DNA of 64,000 bases from contig CAZVPI010000009.1 of the NCBI GenBank assembly GCA_964628035.1, positions 37,203-101,202 of the forward strand, in the 5' to 3' direction. The stretch comes from UBA2199 sp964628035 (GTDB lineage: Bacteria; Acidobacteriota; Aminicenantia; UBA2199). A program made the position numbers and the translations under genes. Of this stretch, positions 17,740-25,629 are shown piece by piece. The first letter of the stretch is position 1; each line of letters begins with the position of its first letter. The notes beneath the pieces are model-generated. The model made no database searches and was not told the origin of the DNA. It saw only the letters and a program-made list of their open reading frames with translations.

Positions 17740-18775
17740 GGTTCATCTCCTTCAGGGTGTCCTTGACGCGGCTGATCTCGCGGGAAATCTTTTCCAGCAC
17801 CTTCTCCGAAACGAACTTGCAGCTCAGGGAGATGGCGTTCTTGATGGCCTTGGGGTTCGAGCTGCCGTGGCCGATGATGACGATGCCGTTGACCCCCAGC
17901 AGCAGGGCGCCGCCGTATTCCGAGTAGTCCAGCTTCTTCTTGATGCGCTTCAGCGAGTGGCGCAGGAAGAAGAAGCCGATCTTGGAGAACAGGTTGGACA
18001 TGATCTCGCGCTTCAGCATGGAGAGCATGACCTCGACCACGCCCTCGGAGACCTTGAGGGTGACGTTGCCGGTGAAGCCGTCGGTGACGATCAGGTCGGC
18101 CTCGCCGATGTAGACGTCGCGGCCCTCCACGTTGCCGATGAAGTTGATGTCCAGTCCCTTGAGCAGGTTGTGGGTCGCCTTGGTCAGCTCGTTGCCCTTG
18201 ACCTCCTCCTCGCCGATGTTCATCAGCCCGATGCGCGGATTGGGGACGTCGAAGATGCTCTCCAGGTAGATCTTGCCCATCAGGGCGAACTCGACCAGGT
18301 TGTGGGGCTTGGATTCGGTGTTGGCGCCGACGTCGACCAGGAGCGAATTGCCCTTGAGGGTGGGCAGCATGATGGCCAGCGCAGGACGGTCGATGCTCTT
18401 CAGGGTCCCCAGCACGTTCTTGGCCAGGGCCATGACCGCGCCGGTGTTGCCGGCCGAGACCATGGCGTCGGCCCGGCCGTCACGGACCAGGTCGATGGCC
18501 TTCTTGATCGAGGTCTGCTCGCGCTTGCGCCAATAGGAGAGGAAATGCTCCTTCATGGAGATCTCCTCCAGGGCGTCGACGATTTCCAGGCGCTCGGCCG
18601 GGACGTTCCTGAATTTTTTCAGCTCCTTCTGGATCTCCTTTTCCTTGCCGACCAGGACGATCCGCGCCTGGCTGGCGCGGCCGCTCTCGCGCAGGTAGTC
18701 GATGACGCCCTCGATGACGACCCCGGGGGCGTGATCGCCGCCCATGGCGTCCACGGCGATGCGGACCTGGCTCAT
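17732..18775 (-). CDS. plsX: Phosphate acyltransferase PlsX
   Basis: 347 residues with the PlsX N-terminus VRIAVDAMGGDHAPGVVIEG and the conserved blocks VSAGNTGAVMALA, MLPTLKG and VDVGANTE. PlsX converts acyl-ACP to acyl-phosphate, the donor for PlsY, linking fatty-acid and phospholipid synthesis. It lies 6 nt after rpmF and overlaps fabG. The arrangement is the classic bacterial yceD-rpmF-plsX-fab operon. Confidence 0.96.
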   Translation of the reverse strand: MSQVRIAVDAMGGDHAPGVVIEGVIDYLRESGRASQARIVLVGKEKEIQKELKKFRNVPAERLEIVDALEEISMKEHFLSYWRKREQTSIKKAIDLVRDGRADAMVSAGNTGAVMALAKNVLGTLKSIDRPALAIMLPTLKGNSLLVDVGANTESKPHNLVEFALMGKIYLESIFDVPNPRIGLMNIGEEEVKGNELTKATHNLLKGLDINFIGNVEGRDVYIGEADLIVTDGFTGNVTLKVSEGVVEVMLSMLKREIMSNLFSKIGFFFLRHSLKRIKKKLDYSEYGGALLLGVNGIVIIGHGSSNPKAIKNAISLSCKFVSEKVLEKISREISRVKDTLKEMNHA

Positions 18776-18781
18776 GCTGGA

Positions 18782-18964
18782 TTAGGCTTCGCTGCCCTTG
18801 ACGATCTGCTTGCCCTGGTAGGTGCCGCAGTTGCCGCAGATGCGGTGGGGGAGCTTGGGCTCCTTGCACTTGGGACAGAGGGAAAGGCCCTCCACCTTCA
18901 GAGCGTCGTGGGAGCGGCGTTTATTCTTGCGGGAATGGGAGTGCCTGCGCTTGGGCTGGGCCAT
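18782..18964 (-). CDS. rpmF: 50S ribosomal protein L32
   Basis: 60 residues beginning MAQPKRRHSHSRKNKRRSHD, the typical basic L32 start, with two CxxC pairs (CPKC and CGNC). This is the zinc-binding form. It sits between yceD and plsX, its usual place. Confidence 0.97.
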   Translation of the reverse strand: MAQPKRRHSHSRKNKRRSHDALKVEGLSLCPKCKEPKLPHRICGNCGTYQGKQIVKGSEA

Positions 18965-18967
18965 GGT

Positions 18968-19477
18968 TCACCTCTTCACTTTCTCAAACAGGAATTTTAT
19001 CTCGTTCTTGGCCTGGTCGCAGGGGCAGGCGCCGCGGTTGAGGTTGGCGCCGCAGCTCGGGCAGATGCCCTTGCAGTCGCCCTTGCAGACGGGCTTGAAG
19101 GGAATGAACAGGTTCACCTGCTCGACCAGGATCTTCTCCAGGTCGATCTGGTCGTTCTCGTAGAAAATGTACTCCAGCTCCTCCTCGTCCAGGGCGGCGC
19201 TGCGGGCCTCGACCATCTCCTTGGGGAAGAGGATGATGTCGAATCGCGACTGGATCTTCAGCTCGAACGGCTCGAGGCAGCGGACGCAAGCCAGGGAAAT
19301 GGAGGTGCGCAGGGTCCCCTGGGCGCGGATGCGCCGGTCCTGGCGCTGGAAGCGGACCTGGTAAGCGATGCCCTCGAGGAAAAAGCTCCCTTCCTCGAGC
19401 AGCTGGGCGCTGTCGACTTCGAGGGTGTCGCTCAGCGAGTAGCCCTTGTCGGATATCTTGCAAACATTTATGATCAT
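18968..19477 (-). CDS. yceD: YceD/DUF177 family protein
   Basis: 169 residues. The domain includes ACVRCLEPFELKI in the middle and a cysteine-rich tail (CKGDCKGICPSCGANLN, then CPC) likely to bind zinc, as in many family members. YceD homologues are linked to 23S rRNA accumulation and nearly always precede rpmF. It is the first gene of the operon, with a close-to-consensus promoter upstream and AAGGT before the ATG. Confidence 0.9.
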   Translation of the reverse strand: MIINVCKISDKGYSLSDTLEVDSAQLLEEGSFFLEGIAYQVRFQRQDRRIRAQGTLRTSISLACVRCLEPFELKIQSRFDIILFPKEMVEARSAALDEEELEYIFYENDQIDLEKILVEQVNLFIPFKPVCKGDCKGICPSCGANLNRGACPCDQAKNEIKFLFEKVKR

Positions 19478-19516
19478 GGTGACCTTGATCAGCCGCGGTT
19501 TCCTGGCAGATGTGCC

Positions 19517-19545
19517 TTTATAGCATACTTGCCGGGCCCTGTCAA
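19517..19545 (-). promoter_or_regulatory. Promoter of the yceD-rpmF-plsX-fab operon
   Basis: Minus-strand TTGACA (19540-19545), a 17-nt spacer and TATAAA (19517-19522), 39 nt upstream of the yceD ATG. It lies back-to-back with the divergent promoter at 19569. Confidence 0.8.
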
Positions 19546-19568
19546 TAAACGGGGGTGGAAGCGGGCGA

Positions 19569-19598
19569 TTGACAAGCGGCGGAGCCGGGGCCTATAAT
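19569..19598 (+). promoter_or_regulatory. Consensus promoter with leaderless geometry
   Basis: Perfect TTGACA (19569-19574), an 18-nt spacer and perfect TATAAT (19593-19598). Only 6 nt separate it from the ATG at 19605, so the transcript should start at the initiation codon. Confidence 0.8.
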
Positions 19599-19604
19599 CC
19601 CGCC

Positions 19605-20933
19605 ATGCGCAAACCAATGCTGCTGTTCCTGATCGCCGCGCTCGGGCTCGCCGCCTGCGGGGGCGGCCGCCCCGATAAGCCGCGCGTGGTCCTGCTGGGC
19701 CTGGACGGGGCCGACTGGACGCTGATCGATCCGCTCATCGCCCAGGGGCGCCTGCCGCTCTTCCAGGAGCTCAAGCAGACCGGTGCCTGGGGGAGCCTGC
19801 GCACGATCACCCCGGCCAAGAGCCCCGTCGTCTGGGCCAGCATCGCCACAGGCAAGAAACCGGAAAAACACGGGGTCCTCGACTTCCGCTCGACGCGCCG
19901 GAACCGCAAGGGCAAGTTCCCGCTCGCCAGCAGCCTGGACCTGCGCGAGCCCGCGATCTGGGAGATGCTGGACAGCCAGGGCCTGCGCAGCGTTGTCGTG
20001 AACTGGTACCTGAGCTTTCCCCCCAGGCCCTTCGGCGGCCTGAACGTCTCCGATTACTTCGCCGACAGCGTGGCCGGCGGCACGCGCGACCGCGCCGCCA
20101 GGCTGCGGCAATCGGTCTTCCCTCCCGGTCGCGCCGAGGAACTGGCCCGCGGCCTGGATCTGCCTTACCGCCGCGTGCTGGAGAGGACGGGGCTGCCCGA
20201 CTATCCCGCGCTGGCGGCGAACGTCCAGGATGCCGCGAGCCTGGAGGGGCTGCCGGTCCTGCCCAAGGTCCCCGACATGGTGCGCAAGGAGCATGTCGTG
20301 GCCGAAGTGGCGGCGCGCCTCTTCCGGGAGGAGGAATTCGACCTGTTCGCCGCCTATTTCAGGCTTCCCGACGAGATCCAGCACATCGCCTACATCGCCC
20401 TGATCGACGAGGCCGAGCGGCGGCGCCTGGATGCGGCCTCCTCAGGCGGCAGCCTGCCCGAGGAGCTGGCCCGGCAGACCTACAAGCGGATCGCCGACAT
20501 CCTGTGCCCGGTCTACCAGAACGTGGAGCGCATCCTGCGCGGCTATGTTTCGGCGGCGAGCGGCCGTGACACCTATTTCATCCTCATGTCCGACCACGGC
20601 TTCTCCTTTTTCTTCCGCGACGGCCGGGTGCGCTACAACCATATCGGGCAGGAGAGGGCCCCGGACGGCATCCTGATCGTGCGCGGACCCGGCGTGAAGG
20701 CGGGGAAACTTCTGGGCGCGAGCGTTTATGACATCGCCCCCACCGTCCTGTACCTGCTGGACCTGCCCCTGGACCGCACGATGGACGGCGAACCCCTGCG
20801 CCGGATCTTTGCCCTGAAGCGCCAGACGCGCTACGCCGCATACCGCAAAGGCAAGGCCGCCGCGGCCTCCGCGCTGGGGGAAGCCGAGGAAAGGAAGCTC
20901 GAGGAACTGAAGGCCCTGGGGTACATCAACTGA
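19605..20933 (+). CDS. Lipoprotein of the alkaline phosphatase / type I phosphodiesterase superfamily
   Basis: 442 residues. A lipoprotein signal ends in the lipobox LAAC (Cys18). The catalytic domain follows: VLLGLDGADWTLIDPLI (metal-binding Asp), then SPVVWASIATGKKPEKHGV, the nucleophile segment usual for PF01663-type nucleotide pyrophosphatase/phosphodiesterases, then DEIQHIAY and SDHGFSFFF with metal ligands. It would hydrolyse a phosphodiester or phosphoglycan substrate at the cell envelope. The Shine-Dalgarno is absent and the mRNA is predicted to be leaderless. It is a single gene divergent from the fab operon. Confidence 0.85.
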   Translation: MRKPMLLFLIAALGLAACGGGRPDKPRVVLLGLDGADWTLIDPLIAQGRLPLFQELKQTGAWGSLRTITPAKSPVVWASIATGKKPEKHGVLDFRSTRRNRKGKFPLASSLDLREPAIWEMLDSQGLRSVVVNWYLSFPPRPFGGLNVSDYFADSVAGGTRDRAARLRQSVFPPGRAEELARGLDLPYRRVLERTGLPDYPALAANVQDAASLEGLPVLPKVPDMVRKEHVVAEVAARLFREEEFDLFAAYFRLPDEIQHIAYIALIDEAERRRLDAASSGGSLPEELARQTYKRIADILCPVYQNVERILRGYVSAASGRDTYFILMSDHGFSFFFRDGRVRYNHIGQERAPDGILIVRGPGVKAGKLLGASVYDIAPTVLYLLDLPLDRTMDGEPLRRIFALKRQTRYAAYRKGKAAAASALGEAEERKLEELKALGYIN

Positions 20934-20964
20934 TCCCGGCGCAGCGGGAAACTCAATGATCTCC

Positions 20965-21350
20965 GAGTGTCTGTGTTGGTGCAGATCTGTCCAAAATGAC
21001 TTTGCAGGAAACCTTGTGCAACGGGTAGGACTGAAGCACCCATTTCCAAGCACCAAATCCCAAACAGGCACCTAGCACCCATGTCCCAATCCCCTTACGG
21101 GGACGATGTCCCCTTACGGGGACGAGGTGACCCAAACGAAGGAAAAGGCAACGCAACCTACTGGGTAGTTCGTTAAGGCCCTTGTTTGGCCCATTGGGAT
21201 TGGAACTTTGAATTGGTCTGGAATTGGGCGCTTGGTGCTTGGAGTTTTAGTCTTGCGAGCACTCGGCCCTATCGAAAAGCCTGCATGGACTAGCCCCGAA
21301 ACCCCTTACAGCGCTTGCCGTCGGCCCAAAACGTGGTTGATTTTGGACGG
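20965..21350. repeat. Degenerate mosaic repeat, copy 3
   Basis: The gap between the phosphatase gene and the anti-sigma gene is non-coding. Its first part (20970-21215) is the inverted counterpart of 380-642; its second part (21215-21350) matches 3022-3193 directly. Two tandem GTCCCCTTACGGGGAC palindromes sit near 21085-21125. No ORF with a ribosome-binding site was found. Confidence 0.75.
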
Positions 21351-21424
21351 TGGTGATCACGTATCACTCATCACCATGGATCGTTCTTCAGCTGTTGCCG
21401 CAGGACGGGCTCTGGATCGGGGTC

Positions 21425-22147
21425 CTAGAGCTCGTCGATCTTTTGCACCATCTCCTGGGCCTTGCCGGCCATGGGGCTGAGCATGCGGGCCAGCTTCGCA
21501 AACTGCGCGCGGGCCTCGGCGACCCGGCCCAGGCGCAGCAGGACGAATCCCTTGTAATAATGAGCCTCGTCGAAATAGGAGGGGTTCATGTCCGCGATGA
21601 TGCCGTCCAGGATGGCGCCGGCCCGCTCGGCCTTGCCGCTGCCCAGCAAGGCGACGGCCCGGAAGAAATCATGCTTGGGGTTGCCGGGACGGGACAAAGC
21701 GGGGCGCTCCAGGATGCGCAGCGCCGCCGCGTAGTCCCTTTCCTGGAACGAGCGCATGGCCCGGGCGAACTCCCGCTCCTGCAGGCCGTCGCCGTTGTTG
21801 TCCAGGCCGCGGATCTCCCCCTGGTGGTACAGCGGCGGGTCGAAGCGGGCGATCTCGCGCAGGCGCCCGGCGCGGCGCTCGGGGCGCAGCAGCAGGATCG
21901 CGGAAAGCAGGACCAGGCAGACGGCGGCGGCGGCCAGCAGCGGGCGGGGAAAGCGGAGCGGCTGGGGGCGCGGCAGCGGTTCGACCGGGATCTCCACCTC
22001 CCGGTCGCGCAGGGTCTCGTTGATCTTCAGGCTGAGGAAACAGCGGCGGCAGCCGAAGAAATGCTCCTCGAACGGCTCGCGCAGCGGCTCGGCGATCTCC
22101 TGCCTCAGGTAGGCGTCGATCAGGCCTTGAAACTCATGGCACTTCAT
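21425..22147 (-). CDS. Anti-sigma factor with zinc-finger HC2 domain and TPR-like tail
   Basis: 240 residues. The N-terminus has the zf-HC2 pattern of zinc-binding anti-sigma domains: Cys3, then HFFGCRRC with His29, Cys33 and Cys36. A Pro/Arg linker leads to one membrane helix (about residues 70-88). The outer part contains two or three TPR-like helix pairs (ERDYAAALRILE, DEAHYYKGFVLLRLGRVAEA). It probably holds the adjacent ECF sigma factor at the membrane and senses an envelope signal. It follows the sigma gene by 14 nt. Confidence 0.82.
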   Translation of the reverse strand: MKCHEFQGLIDAYLRQEIAEPLREPFEEHFFGCRRCFLSLKINETLRDREVEIPVEPLPRPQPLRFPRPLLAAAAVCLVLLSAILLLRPERRAGRLREIARFDPPLYHQGEIRGLDNNGDGLQEREFARAMRSFQERDYAAALRILERPALSRPGNPKHDFFRAVALLGSGKAERAGAILDGIIADMNPSYFDEAHYYKGFVLLRLGRVAEARAQFAKLARMLSPMAGKAQEMVQKIDEL

Positions 22148-22161
22148 GTTTCCTCACCTGG

Positions 22162-22713
22162 TTAATACAACTTCCGGCGCAAAATCTCACTGCGGATTCG
22201 CTTCAGTGCCCGCTCCTTGCGCACGCTGATGTAATGGTGCGAACGGCCCGTTTCCGCTGCGATCTCGCCGATCTTCATTTCCTTGAGGTAGAAGGAGTTG
22301 AGGATCAGGCGGTCGATGCGCGGCAGGGAATGGATCAGGCCGCGCAGCGCCTCGCGCAGGGTCTGGCTCTCCAGGCGCTCGGCCTCGGTGAACTCGCTGC
22401 ACAACTCGCAGACGGCCTGGGCGTTCTTCTGGATCTCCGCCTTCTTCTTTTGCCGGTAGAAATAACTGAACACGACCCGCTTGGCGATGCCGAACATGAA
22501 CGGGGCGATCCAGTCGGCGCCGGCCAGCTTCCCCTGGTCGAGCCCGTTGAAAAACGCGCCGAACACGTCCTGGACCAGGTCTTCGTAGTGGCTCTCGCCC
22601 TTGATGCGGTTGCGGAAGTAGAGGAACAGGCGGGGAGTGAAGACGCGGACCAATTCCTTCTGGGCCTGCGGCTCGCGGGCGCACAGTCTCCGGAATAGCG
22701 TTTCGCCGTCCAT
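22162..22713 (-). CDS. ECF-family RNA polymerase sigma factor
   Basis: 183 residues. Sigma region 2 appears as HYEDLVQDVFGAFFN followed by a core-binding segment. Region 4 has a helix-turn-helix (SLPRIDRLILNSFYLKEMKI, then GEIAAETGRSHHYISVRKER). The spacing of the two domains is usual for ECF factors. Neighbour order is exported protein, sigma, anti-sigma on one strand, with the CHAT protease divergent. The sigma start lies 3 nt after the upstream stop codon. Confidence 0.88.
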   Translation of the reverse strand: MDGETLFRRLCAREPQAQKELVRVFTPRLFLYFRNRIKGESHYEDLVQDVFGAFFNGLDQGKLAGADWIAPFMFGIAKRVVFSYFYRQKKKAEIQKNAQAVCELCSEFTEAERLESQTLREALRGLIHSLPRIDRLILNSFYLKEMKIGEIAAETGRSHHYISVRKERALKRIRSEILRRKLY

Positions 22714-22716
22714 CCG

Positions 22717-23109
22717 TCAGGGAGCTGGCCGCAGGCTGGCTTCCAGGACGTTGTTGCTGAAATCGCTTTCGGGCAGCCCCTTCTCGCCGTTGATCTCGAC
22801 GCGGATGCGCATCGGGGCGACGGCCCGGAAATTCGTCTTGAACACGATCATGCTGTGGCGGAGGAAAATGGTCGGGTCGACCGACCGCACCACGTATTCG
22901 GCCCTCTTGACTTCGTTGATGAAGATGCGCAGGAACACTTTTTCGTTGTCCACGGCGCTGGGAGCCCAGTCGCCGGGCGAGGAATTCTCGATCTTCAGGG
23001 CGATGAAATCGTCCTGGAGCACCACGATCCCCGCGGCGCGGAAGTCGGGGACGGCGGCGGCGGCGGCCAGGGCGGCCAGCAACGGAAAAAACAGAGGCAA
23101 GCGCTTCAT
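22717..23109 (-). CDS. Small exported protein, CARDB/Ig-like fold suspected
   Basis: 130 residues from the ATG at 23107-23109, chosen over the ATG nine bases upstream because GGGAG then falls 5 nt before it. The signal peptide is LPLFFPLLAALAAAAA. The rest is beta-rich and ends in SDFSNNVLEASL, a pattern seen at the end of CARDB-type Ig domains. It leads the sigma/anti-sigma operon and may be the sensed or secreted component. Function is unknown. Confidence 0.65.
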   Translation of the reverse strand: MKRLPLFFPLLAALAAAAAVPDFRAAGIVVLQDDFIALKIENSSPGDWAPSAVDNEKVFLRIFINEVKRAEYVVRSVDPTIFLRHSMIVFKTNFRAVAPMRIRVEINGEKGLPESDFSNNVLEASLRPAP

Positions 23110-23135
23110 GGCTCCCATCCTTTCTTACATAGAGG

Positions 23136-23164
23136 ATGATAGCCGTTTATCTCCGGGCATGCAA
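23136..23164 (-). promoter_or_regulatory. Promoter of the exported protein-sigma-anti-sigma operon
   Basis: Minus-strand TTGCAT (23159-23164), a 17-nt spacer and TATCAT (23136-23141), 26 nt before the first ATG. It abuts the divergent CHAT promoter. Confidence 0.6.
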
Positions 23165-23167
23165 GCG

Positions 23168-23195
23168 TTGCAAAAAAAAAACGGCCCCCTATAAT
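23168..23195 (+). promoter_or_regulatory. Promoter of the CHAT gene, near-leaderless
   Basis: TTGCAA (23168-23173), a 16-nt spacer and TATAAT (23190-23195), 8 nt before the ATG at 23204. The predicted leader is 0-3 nt. Confidence 0.65.
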
Positions 23196-23203
23196 GAGTA
23201 TTC

Positions 23204-24781
23204 ATGAACACGTGGCCGGGTCTGTTTTGGGCCCTTCTGCTGCTGGCCCCGTCCCTCGCCGCCGACAGCCCGGCGGCGCCAGGGGGGGAGGCTGGCAGGC
23301 TGCAGGCCGATCTGGACGCCATCCTGCAGCGCTATGTCGAGTGCTACCAGCGCGGCGGTGGATCGGACCTCCTGCAGGCGGCGCTGCGCGTGGCCGAGGT
23401 CAGGACCCATCCCGGTTTTCAGGCCGATTGGGGCAGGAGCGGAGACGATGGCGGCCTGGAGCGCGGGCTGCTGTTCGCCGCCGGCAGGCTGCGCGGCGCG
23501 TGCTCCGGCGGCCGCTGCCCTCCCGCGGGCGGCGAGGCGGAGCTGGTCCGCCTGGCGCGGGATTTCGTCCGCCGCCGCGGGCTTTCCCGCTCCGACTCCG
23601 CGCCGGCCGCTTTTTCCGCTCCCGGCTCGATCGCCAGGCTGAGGCAGGCGTTGTCTCCCGGCCAGCTGCTGCTGAAATACGTCCTGCTGCCGGACCGCGT
23701 CCTTGTCTTCTGCATCCATTCCGGGGGCGCCGGCTGCGAGGTCCTGCCCTTTGGCCGGGCGCAGGTGGCGGACATGGTGCAGCGTCTTTCCCGGCCGCTG
23801 GAGGCCTTCGCCGCCGGCCAGGTCGACTACCTGCGCATTCATTTCGACATGGAACTGGCCCATCGGCTGTACAATGTCCTTTTGAGCGCCGTCGTCGAGC
23901 GCCATCCCCTGGCCAACGAGCTGGTCGTCGTCCCCGACGGCGAGCTCTTCAAGCTGCCCTTCGAGGCGCTGGTGACCGGGTTCCGCGTCCAGGCTGGCGC
24001 CAGCGACGCCCTTTTTTCCGAATATGAGGACGCGTTCTACCTCATCCAGGACTTCCGCGTCTCCTATCTGGTCTCGCTCGCCGACGTCCTTTTTCCCTTC
24101 GCCGCCGCCCGGGAGTATCCCTACGAACTGGTCGCCTTCGGCGCGCCCCTGCCGTCCGCCGATGCGCCGCCGGCCGCGGCCCGCACCGGCAACGCCGCCG
24201 CCGTCCTGCCCTCGACGCGCCAGGAGGTCCTCGAACTGGGGAAGCTTTTCGGCGGCTCGAGCCGGCGCGTCTTCCTGGGCGGCGATTTCAACTGGGAGAA
24301 TTTCTCCCGCTTCGCGCCTCAGGCCAGGCTCCTCCATCTGGCCAGCCATTTTTTCGTGGATCGCGGCAATCCCCAGCGTTCGGCGTTCCTGTTTTCCGCC
24401 CACGATGGCGAATCGGCCTTCTGCGATGCCGAGCGCCTGCATGGCCTGAGCATGGCGGCCGAGCTGGTGGTCCTCAGCGCCTGCGAGACGTCGGAGAAGG
24501 ACCTGCTCGGCTTCAAGCGCCTCGTGGGGGTGACGGCCGCCTTCCGCCGCGCCGGTGCGCGCTGCCTGATCGCCAGCCTTTGGCCGGTGGACGAGTTCAG
24601 TTCCCAGGTGGTGACGCCGTTCTACCGCGAGTATTTGGCCAGCCGCAACGGCGCCGCTGCCCTGCGCGCGGCCAAGCTCGCCCTGATCGGCAAGACCGTT
24701 TCCCTGCGCGATGGCGTCCGCCTTTCCATGGCCCATCCCTTTCTCTGGGCCAACTTCGTCCTCTACCGCTTTTGCCGCTGA
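23204..24781 (+). CDS. Exported CHAT-domain (caspase-like) protease
   Basis: 525 residues. An N-terminal signal peptide (LFWALLLLAPSLAA) is followed by a helical region and then the CHAT peptidase domain from about residue 280. The catalytic dyad is visible: His382 in LLHLASHFF and Cys427 in VVLSACETS. RAGARCLIASLWPVD and AHPFLWANFVLY complete the CHAT C-terminus. CHAT proteases are related to caspases and separase and are often wired to TPR or sigma/anti-sigma signalling proteins. An extracytoplasmic CHAT next to an ECF pair suggests an envelope stress response. No substrate is identified. Confidence 0.88.
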   Translation: MNTWPGLFWALLLLAPSLAADSPAAPGGEAGRLQADLDAILQRYVECYQRGGGSDLLQAALRVAEVRTHPGFQADWGRSGDDGGLERGLLFAAGRLRGACSGGRCPPAGGEAELVRLARDFVRRRGLSRSDSAPAAFSAPGSIARLRQALSPGQLLLKYVLLPDRVLVFCIHSGGAGCEVLPFGRAQVADMVQRLSRPLEAFAAGQVDYLRIHFDMELAHRLYNVLLSAVVERHPLANELVVVPDGELFKLPFEALVTGFRVQAGASDALFSEYEDAFYLIQDFRVSYLVSLADVLFPFAAAREYPYELVAFGAPLPSADAPPAAARTGNAAAVLPSTRQEVLELGKLFGGSSRRVFLGGDFNWENFSRFAPQARLLHLASHFFVDRGNPQRSAFLFSAHDGESAFCDAERLHGLSMAAELVVLSACETSEKDLLGFKRLVGVTAAFRRAGARCLIASLWPVDEFSSQVVTPFYREYLASRNGAAALRAAKLALIGKTVSLRDGVRLSMAHPFLWANFVLYRFCR

Positions 24782-24814
24782 CCGCGGGACTGGGGGCTGC
24801 GTCCGCCGCTCTTC

Positions 24815-24843
24815 TTGACGCCCGGAAGGAAAAACGCTACACT
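24815..24843 (+). promoter_or_regulatory. Promoter of the aldolase gene
   Basis: TTGACG (24815-24820), a 17-nt spacer and TACACT (24838-24843), 18 nt before the ATG. An AAAGGAA Shine-Dalgarno lies in the leader. Confidence 0.6.
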
Positions 24844-24861
24844 GAGAGAAAAGGAACCGCC

Positions 24862-25629
24862 ATGACCCGATCCCTGCCGGAAACCCGGGACTTTCAGCGC
24901 TTGGCCTCGGTGCTCGACGCCAGGGGCTGGGCCGAGGCCAGCGCCGGCAACATGTCCCTGCGTTTGGAGCCGGGGGCGGACGGCCCCGGGAGGCAGACGG
25001 CGGCCGGACCGGTCCTCGAGTCCGCCGTCGACCTGTCCGCCCTGATCAACGACCGCTTCCTGGTCACCGCCACCGGCATCCGCATGCGCGATCTCGCCCG
25101 CGAACCCCGCAGCGGTCTGTGCCTGATCCAGGTGCTCGACCGCCGCCGCTTCATGCTTCTCGACGGCGAGGGGACGCCGACCAGCGAATGGCCCACCCAT
25201 GCCGGCCTCCATTCCCTTTTCAAGGGGGAGCGGCCGGGCGAGCGGGCCGTTCTTCACTGCCACCCGCTACACTTGATCGTGCTCAGCCATGTCTTCGCCT
25301 CGGAAGCCGAGCTGAACGACCGCCTGTCGCGCATGCACCACGAAACCCGCCTCTTCCTCCCCGAGGGGCTGGGCCTGATCCCCTATGCCCTGACCGGGTC
25401 CCAGGATCTTGCCGAGGCCACGAGGGAAAAGCTGGGCAAGCACCGCGTCGCCCTGTGGGACAAGCACGGGGCCATCGCCTCGGGAGCCAGCCTGGACCAG
25501 GCCCTGGACCGGATCGAGATGGCGGACAAGGCGGCCGCGGTCTACCTGGAACTCCGCAGCGCCGGCATCGAGCCGGCCGGGCTCAGCGATTCGCAGCTGG
25601 CCGCCGGCCTGGGCGCCGCCAAGTCATGA
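24862..25629 (+). CDS. Class II aldolase, rhamnulose-1-phosphate aldolase-like
   Basis: 255 residues. Recognised elements in RhaD order: ASAGNMSLRL (phosphate site), the TPTSEWPTH block with the catalytic Glu, zinc ligands in VLHCHPLHLIVLS, and LWDKHGAIASGASLDQALDRI with the third His. RhaD splits L-rhamnulose-1-phosphate to DHAP and lactaldehyde. No rhamnose kinase or isomerase is nearby, so another sugar phosphate is possible. The ATGA junction couples it to the next gene. Confidence 0.82.
   Translation: MTRSLPETRDFQRLASVLDARGWAEASAGNMSLRLEPGADGPGRQTAAGPVLESAVDLSALINDRFLVTATGIRMRDLAREPRSGLCLIQVLDRRRFMLLDGEGTPTSEWPTHAGLHSLFKGERPGERAVLHCHPLHLIVLSHVFASEAELNDRLSRMHHETRLFLPEGLGLIPYALTGSQDLAEATREKLGKHRVALWDKHGAIASGASLDQALDRIEMADKAAAVYLELRSAGIEPAGLSDSQLAAGLGAAKS

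Noticed and set aside
17297..19597. A 766-codon + strand ORF.
   Set aside because: Antisense to fabG, plsX, rpmF and yceD, all of which have clear motifs and operon spacing.
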